Shown here: positions 58,046-64,000 of the stretch, one piece after another
Numbering within the stretch: position 1 is the first letter of the stretch
How the letters are laid out: each line of letters starts with the position of its first letter
NCBI GenBank assembly: GCA_005784505.1
Contig: VCAZ01000041.1
Coordinates: 147,501-211,500, forward strand
Length of the DNA: 64,000 nucleotides
Source: Bagarius yarrelli
Lineage: Eukaryota; Chordata; Actinopteri; Siluriformes; Sisoridae
Reading direction: 5' to 3'
Notes under the pieces: model-generated
What the model was told of the DNA's origin: nothing
Database searches by the model: none
What the model saw: the letters and a program-made list of their open reading frames with translations, nothing else
Program-made: the position numbers and the translations under genes

Positions 58046-58099
58046 GCATAACATTATTTATATATGAATAATGTGTGTGATGTGTTTTGCTGTATTTTG

Positions 58100-58560
58100 C
58101 TTTCACTTTACAGATATTGACATTACATCCTGCTTTATTCACAGTAACAGAAGATGTGTTTCCGCATGCATGGGTTCTAATGAGCCTTTTCCTTCTTTTC
58201 CAAGTCAGACAATGCATTAAGTTTGTTGCTCAAACTGGGTACTTGTTGAGAATATTAACGCCGGCTGGTCATTTTGCCAGACCTCAGCACATTTGCTCCT
58301 AACGAAGGCTGACATCTTCTGCTCCTGTATGAAAACACGACTCCCCACATACCACAATTGCACACCAACACGCTTCCAATTTGGCTGATTGGTCGAGGTT
58401 TGGCAAGGGTTCAGGCTGCTGACAGCAATGAAACGCTTAATGCGACGGGAAGTTATGAGATTGCAGCTGCCTTCCTCTGGTGGGAGACTTTCGGAATAAC
58501 GTTTTCTTGTATGCTTTCAAAACAGGTTTAGGTAAAAAGTCTGTTAATAGGATTTGCTAA
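58100..58560. other. Candidate conserved non-coding element
   Basis: Balanced composition and no similarity to the repeats in this window. Includes TTGGCTGATTGG and several short palindromes. No supported coding frame. Called by texture only. Confidence 0.25.
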
Positions 58561-58664
58561 GGTAAGAAATCCTGCAAAGGTTTTATTTTGATATATTTTT
58601 GCAAAATTTCTCACCTTTGTTTTTTATTTCTAGTCTCTGTTAAAGAATGAGAGGGAACTGTAGT

Positions 58665-59040
58665 CAGAGGTTGTTGTGTTGTACTTGCCCTAGTTTAATC
58701 ATGGTCAAGGGTAATATGGCAACTATGATAATTGGTTTCTTTGCCAAATTGCCCTAGTTTCATTATAATTATGGTTATTGAGGCAACTATGGTTATAGGT
58801 TGTTGTGCCAAACTGCCCTTGTTTGATCATGATCACGAGTACTAAGACAACTATGTTAAAGGTTGTTGTGCCATAATTACCCTAGTTTTATTATGATTAT
58901 GCGTATTAAGGCAACTATAGTCAATTACTGGTACTTAAGCAACTATGGTCAAGGATCGTTGTGCCTAGTTGCCCAAGTTTGACTACTGGGAAAATTATAG
59001 CCATAGATTTTGTACCCAAAGTTGCCCTAGTTTTACCAGA
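58665..59040. repeat. 64-bp tandem repeat, about 5.5 copies
   Basis: The core GCCCTAGTTT or its variant occurs at 58687, 58751, 58815 and 58879, exactly 64 bases apart. After that come irregular copies at 58971 and about 59024. Each unit also carries GGCAACTATGG and GTTGTTGTGCC. Confidence 0.9.
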
Positions 59041-59044
59041 GTAA

Positions 59045-61040
59045 GTGGTCAAATATTCACCTAAATTTGACCACCTTCTCTAATGTCATTACACCAATTT
59101 CCAAGGTTCCCTGGAAGCTGGCAATAAAGTCAAACTATAGGTCAAACAACCTTTTCCCCAGTTAGTACAGTATAAAACAGTGCTAGTCACTTTGTTTGGC
59201 TCAGGCAGAGTTTGTTCTGGGAGCACTGAAGCAGAACCCCTTGAGAAAACCAGGAGTTTCTTTGTACTTTCTAGTGAAAGGCAAGCTAGTATCCAAACAG
59301 AAAGACCTCTCATTGGCTTAAATTGAGGCTGACAGAAAAGAGCTTGTTTTGTCCTATATCCTCCACAGGGACTCCTTTAACCCTATACAAATTTGCCTAT
59401 ATTTCTTACTCACATGGGTTCAAATATAAATATATATAAAGTAAACAGGCAATTATATATCATATACTATTAGCAAAGGTAAAGATCAAAAGGAAAATCT
59501 ATGGTCAGTTAAAGACAGGAGCTAAAAAGTTCCAGGGAAAGTAATTAGAAATTTGATTTTAAACAAGTCTAAACCCCAAGTGTCATAAAACAAGAAATGA
59601 ACCAGGAGACAAAAAAATTTGCCCTGTATTTTGTACCTTTAGCCATAGTATCCCCAAATTGCATGTTTTTTGAAAATGTAATGGACAGAGACAGAAATAC
59701 ACCCAAACCAACCGATCAGAGTCTCATTTTAGTGCTGAGAACTGAATAAAGCATATACAAGTCATTTATTCGCATCTCAGTCATGCGTACACACAGCTAC
59801 AGCTAGCCGGTGAGCTACATTTTGCTGACAAAATGAGAAAAACTGTGCTGTGTGAAATTCACAGTATATCAGCAATTTCTGGAATAATCCAAACCCAAGC
59901 CCATCTGGTGCTAACGACCATGCCACCGAGCTCAGATTGAATTTTTTCCCCCCATTTCGAGAACATAAACTAACGCTCATAATATATGTGTATATTTCTA
60001 TATATCCTGCTGCTGCTATGTGATTGGCCGATTAGATACCTTAATAAATGAGCAGATAATAATAATCTAGACAGTGAAAGCACATCAGATGTTCTGTGGG
60101 TGGAGTGTCTGGGGCCAAGACTAATGAGATATACTTCATAATTAACTAATCACAAAGCTTGACTAGTTTATTGGGAGGCAGCATTGTGTTATTACACCCT
60201 AAATTAACTCCCAGCATCCCATCATGTCAGAGTGCTGATCCCGTGATTATTTTATAGAGTGTCCATGATGAACATGCGGTCGGGTTGGGAGCAGGCAGAT
60301 CTTTTTCCAAGATGGGCGAATTCAGAACAGACATGCTGTGAAAACGACACATTAATGAATTAATGAATAATAATTGTGCTTTTTTAAGTAAAAGTGTTAA
60401 TTTCTCACAAAAAAATTCAAAATATTTGCTTAAATGCTATCATATACATCATATATACATACTATACTATATATATATATATACAGTATTGTGGAACATA
60501 ACCATATGAATTTAATTTGTTCTGAAGGCAAAAATACAAATTTTCCCATAATAAATGATGTAAATTAGGAGATTAGCTATTGCTACTGGTACCGATGACA
60601 CAATCTTATATTTTGTTTGCACGTCATATACTAGTCTTTGTATATGCTTAGCTAATTCGAGATAGCAAATTTTCGTAAAGAGGACGCGGTAGACGGCAAA
60701 GGTCATGCAACAGAGGACAAGGCAAACGGCGAAGCAGCAGTAGGGACACGGATAGTAGTTGATAGTTTTAGGTGTGCTGAAATGACAAACCAGGGGGGGT
60801 AAAGGGTTCAGAAACCGCTTTTGTTGTAAATGCACCCAAAAAGATTACCAATATTAACACTACAGTCCTGTTTTTAAATGTAAATACAATTTAAAAGTAA
60901 ACTATGAAAGAAAATAGTCAGCCAAGCCAGCATTTTGAATCTAAAAGCTTATTACTTTAATAATATATTGATATTATAATAATATATAACAGTTAATAGT
61001 TAAATAAATATCGATACACAGTGGAAGCTTCTAGAAAATC
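59045..61040. other. Gene-free AT-rich stretch
   Basis: A 107-codon minus-strand frame (60512-60835) has no recognisable domain and I do not call it. An (AT)n lies at about 60467-60482. Otherwise no feature. Confidence 0.4.
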
Positions 61041-61420
61041 TCAGAGCGTCTGACCTCTAACATAAAGTCGTCTTTCTTCGGACAAGTTTGAAAAATTAGA
61101 GATTCTCTGAGCGGCGATTTGCCTTTTGTAAGAGAAAAAGATGTTCTAATGAGGCAGCAGCGAGAAGTCTATTTCAGAGAAAAGAAGGAAAAGTGCACCC
61201 AAACACATTACCCAAACAACTGGTAGATATGCGGAAAGAATAAAGAAAAGAACAACACTTCTGTGATTAGATAAACTGATGTCTCTGCTATCGTTTAAGC
61301 ATCAATGAGGAGCGAGGGAGAGACATCGAGCGTCTGTGTCATTTCAAGCTTTTACAATGTATGAAAAGGAGTCTATAGGAAACGCCATAACAAACACCTG
61401 CATCTGAAAATCACATTTAT
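61040..61420. other. Candidate conserved non-coding element
   Basis: Unique, purine-rich but non-periodic sequence (GAGCGGCGATTTGCC, ATGAGGCAGCAGCG) without a coding frame. Called by texture only. Confidence 0.2.
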
Positions 61421-61480
61421 TGCAAAAAAAATGCTGCAACTTATTGTGCAATACAGTCATTCATTCATCTGTTCACCCAC

Positions 61481-61576
<96 letters not shown>

Positions 61577-61980
61577 TCATCAATACATACATTTATGCAT
61601 TTTTACATGTATCCATCCTACCTAAACATACATACAGGTTTCCATTCACTTATTTCATCTACTGTCAAACTGTCCATTTATCCTCTTTGCCTTCTAATTA
61701 TCTCTCCATCCATACACCCACCCACCAAACCATCTATACACTCACCCATCCATTTACCTATCCATCCATCCATCCATCCATCCATCCATCCATCCATCCA
61801 TCCATTTTATCCGTTTATCCATCTATCCAATGATCTATCCAATTATCTATCCATCCATTCATCCATCCATCCACCTATCTATCCAACAGTCTTTCCATCC
61901 ATTTATCCCTCCCTCCCTCCATCCAGCAATCCATCCATTCCTCCATCCACACATGTATCCCTCCCTTCATTCTTTCATCA
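61481..61980. repeat. Tetranucleotide block (TATC)n, (TGTC)n, (CATC)n
   Basis: (CTAT)n at 61481-61538, (CTGT)n at 61537-61575, a clean (CATC)n at about 61760-61804, and degenerate CATC/CTTC sequence to about 61980. The 137- and 148-codon frames here are read-through of repeats. Confidence 0.97.
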
Positions 61981-62108
61981 ATCAACGTACAACACATTTA
62001 ATCTAAATAGTGGCTCCAGAGAACCTGTAAGAAATCTCTAAAAACACAGGACAGAGGCAGAAATCAAACCACCAACCTTACGATGTCATGTGACACAAAT
62101 TCTGTTTC

Positions 62109-62152
62109 TTTCTTTCTTTCTTTCTTTCTTTGTTTCTTTCTTTTTTCCTTTC
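62109..62152. repeat. (TTTC)n microsatellite
   Basis: About ten TTTC units, interrupted once by TTTG. Confidence 0.95.
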
Positions 62153-62154
62153 TT

Positions 62155-63080
62155 CACTTCTTACTGCCCATCAGTGTGATTCAGTCGCAGCTTATGATCA
62201 ATTTGCGATTACAGAATAAATCGTGATATTTGTGGGATTTTATTTTAAATATCGAATGATATTTAAGGTTTTTGTTTTAGTGTTAAAAATGTCATTTGAT
62301 ACACACGTGATATTAAAAAGCACCAAAAGCTAAAAACCTGAAGAAAGAAATCTTTATAAACATATAATAATATTAATAATAACAATAATATTAATAAGCT
62401 CATAAAGATGATAACATGTTTTTATCAACATTAAACAGTAGCTGGTTTTGATTAACACTTCGGAGACGTCACCTGAGACAGCATTGGGTTTTGGCTGTTT
62501 ACTGGAACTCTGTTCATATTTTTTCCCAATATGCATCTCTGCATGTAATCTTTATTGTTATGCGAGTGCATGAGAGGGGATTTGTGGGGTTTTTAACATC
62601 CCTGACCTCTACCCCACGCTGGGACCCAATCTGGAGTTCTGCAGTGCGTCGGGCATGAGTAAAGGCTGCAGGAATCGGCTTTACACGAGGACGCACATAT
62701 GGACGCTTGACAAAGAACCTGTCCTCCAGTTCATATATTCATGCTGTACACACTGGACTGTGCAGACTGTGGGGTGAGGTGAACACGGCGCTTGTGTGCT
62801 ACAACAGCAGTGCAGTGCGAAGTTTTTTAAGAGGCTTGGTTAATATTTACGACCGTGTGTTTCCGCTGACGCAGCCTGGGCTTCTGGGAGCACCGGTTTG
62901 GCAACACACACTTCTCACTGCTAAGCACTGAGGTAAATAAAGCTGCGAAGAGAGGACCAAGGAGGCAGCATGGAAAATACTGTATGTAAAGGTATAAATA
63001 GGCAATAAAGGGTAAAATTTATTTTATAGCTAATTTTATGGTATCATTTAAAACTGGTTAGTGCATAAAGTTGAAAAAAA
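62155..63080. other. Intergenic stretch, no gene seen
   Basis: AT-rich left part, then a more balanced part (62560-62960) with open frames of 60-74 codons but no domain or clear splice structure. Confidence 0.4.
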
Positions 63081-63084
63081 AAAC

Positions 63085-63805
63085 ATCATATCAACATTTT
63101 GAGAATAAACTCTGAGAATAAAGTCGTAATTACGAAAATAATGTAGAAATCATTTAGTATCATTTAATGTAGAAATAGTCGGAAAACTTTCAGAATAAGG
63201 TCAAAATTATAAAAATTAGGTTAGAATACATTGAGAATGAAAATTGAAAAATGAAATTACCAAAAAAATGTAGAAACACTTTGAAAGCCAAGCGAAAATA
63301 AAGTTGTGAATATTTTGGGAATAATGTTGGAATACTTCAAGAATAAATTTCCAAATTAAAAAAATAAGTTAAAATACTTAAAAAATAAAGTAAAATTATC
63401 TAATATAAACACAGAAAACTTTTTAATTAGGTTAAAATGCTTAAAAAAAAAATCAGGACACTTAACGAATAAAATTACAATACTTCAAGAATAATGTCAA
63501 AAGTACGAGAATATAGTCAAAATACTTCAAGAATAAAAGTTGTGATTTCGTAAATTAAGACAAAAATTTCGAAAATAAAGTTAGAATCTTTTAATAAGAA
63601 AGTCAGGAAACTTTAAAAATAAAATCACAGAACTTTGAGAATAACGTCAAAATTACGACAATAACGGTCAAAAATACTTAATTAAGTTTGCAAATAAATT
63701 TAAAATGTCTAAAATAAAGTCAGAATATCTCAAGGATTAAGTCGAAATTACGAAAATCAAGGCGGAATTCTTTGAAAATAAAGTCAGAAAACTTTGAGTA
63801 ATTGC
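63085..63805. repeat. Degenerate AATAAAGT(C)-type tandem array
   Basis: A loosely repeated unit of about 20-25 bases built from GAGAATAAAGTC, AAAATTACGA and AATACTTCAAG. More than 25 variants fill about 720 bp. The sequence is very A-rich and has no open frame. Confidence 0.85.
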
Positions 63806-64000
63806 TAGCGGCACTCCTGATTATGTCTCTGTACACTGATGTCTTCTGACACTGACAGCACAAAAGACACAAAAAGATAGCTTTGATTTGTTTAAAACTA
63901 AAAAAATGTTGAAGCTTGCAGGAAAAGTATGCCCTCCTTAAGTGTTTTCATAAAAAACTCTGAGTCACACATTCATCTAGAACATCTTGAAACTAAAAAC
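63806..64000. other. Unassigned sequence at window end
   Basis: No feature recognised. Confidence 0.35.

Noticed and set aside
60512..60835. 107-codon minus-strand open frame
   Set aside because: No recognisable domain, AT-rich flanks, no splice signals; consistent with chance or an unnamed repeat.
61420..62041. 137- and 148-codon plus-strand open frames
   Set aside because: They are translations of tetranucleotide repeats (Tyr-Leu-Ser-Ile and Pro-Ser-Ile-His strings).

Overview
This window is eukaryotic and reads as teleost fish nuclear DNA. It has long gene-free AT-rich stretches, dense microsatellites, tRNA-headed SINE-like repeats, Tc1-, hAT- and PIF/Harbinger-type DNA transposon remnants, and LINE fragments. 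The repeat families look like those common in ostariophysan fish, catfish in particular, but that placement is my recollection and not tested. There are no operons, CRISPR arrays, phage genes or bacterial-style genes.

The only protein-coding gene I can support is a leucine-rich-repeat transmembrane neuronal gene on the minus strand, closest by eye to LRRTM4. Almost all of the protein lies in one large exon (46508-48075). A four-base coding stub, ATGA, ends upstream exon 1 (50876-50879) immediately before a GTAAGT donor. A 2.8-kb phase-1 intron (48076-50875) separates them and ends in a polypyrimidine tract and AG. Joined, the frame is continuous and gives about 523 residues: signal peptide, LRRNT cap, about ten LRRs, LRRCT cap, one membrane span and a cytoplasmic tail ending ECEV. 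A CpG-rich block (about 50880-51620) is the likely 5'UTR/promoter, and a poly(A) signal lies about 300 bases past the stop. The codons at the stop form a potential splice donor (GAG|GTATGA), the arrangement behind the alternative C termini of mammalian LRRTM3 and LRRTM4.

The rest is intergenic. 1-12 kb: Tc1-derived copies, simple repeats, a TTA-flanked Harbinger-like element (3859-5032), a 72-bp minisatellite (10540-11060) and a hAT element with an 8-bp target duplication (11219-11762). 12-25 kb: a diffuse CTGTAACAC tandem array, polypyrimidine tracts, nested SINEs, a possible DIRS-type recombinase remnant and a pair of adjacent foldbacks. 25-46 kb: SINE copies, a small perfect-ended hAT MITE (34493-34659), and several unique-looking stretches that may be conserved non-coding elements. 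46-52 kb: the LRRTM gene. 52-64 kb: two tail-to-tail LINE 3' fragments, a 64-bp tandem repeat, a tetranucleotide block and a long degenerate AATAAAGT-type array.

I found no novel multi-gene system. The most informative points are the two-exon LRRTM structure, its stop-codon splice donor, the transposons dated by target duplications, and several regular tandem arrays. 'Family A' is a tRNA-headed SINE-like repeat with a tail like CTCTGGATAAGG...GTCTGCTAAATG. 'Family B' is a tRNA-headed repeat containing CATGTTCTCCCCGTG and ending in (GGAT)n. These labels are local to this report.
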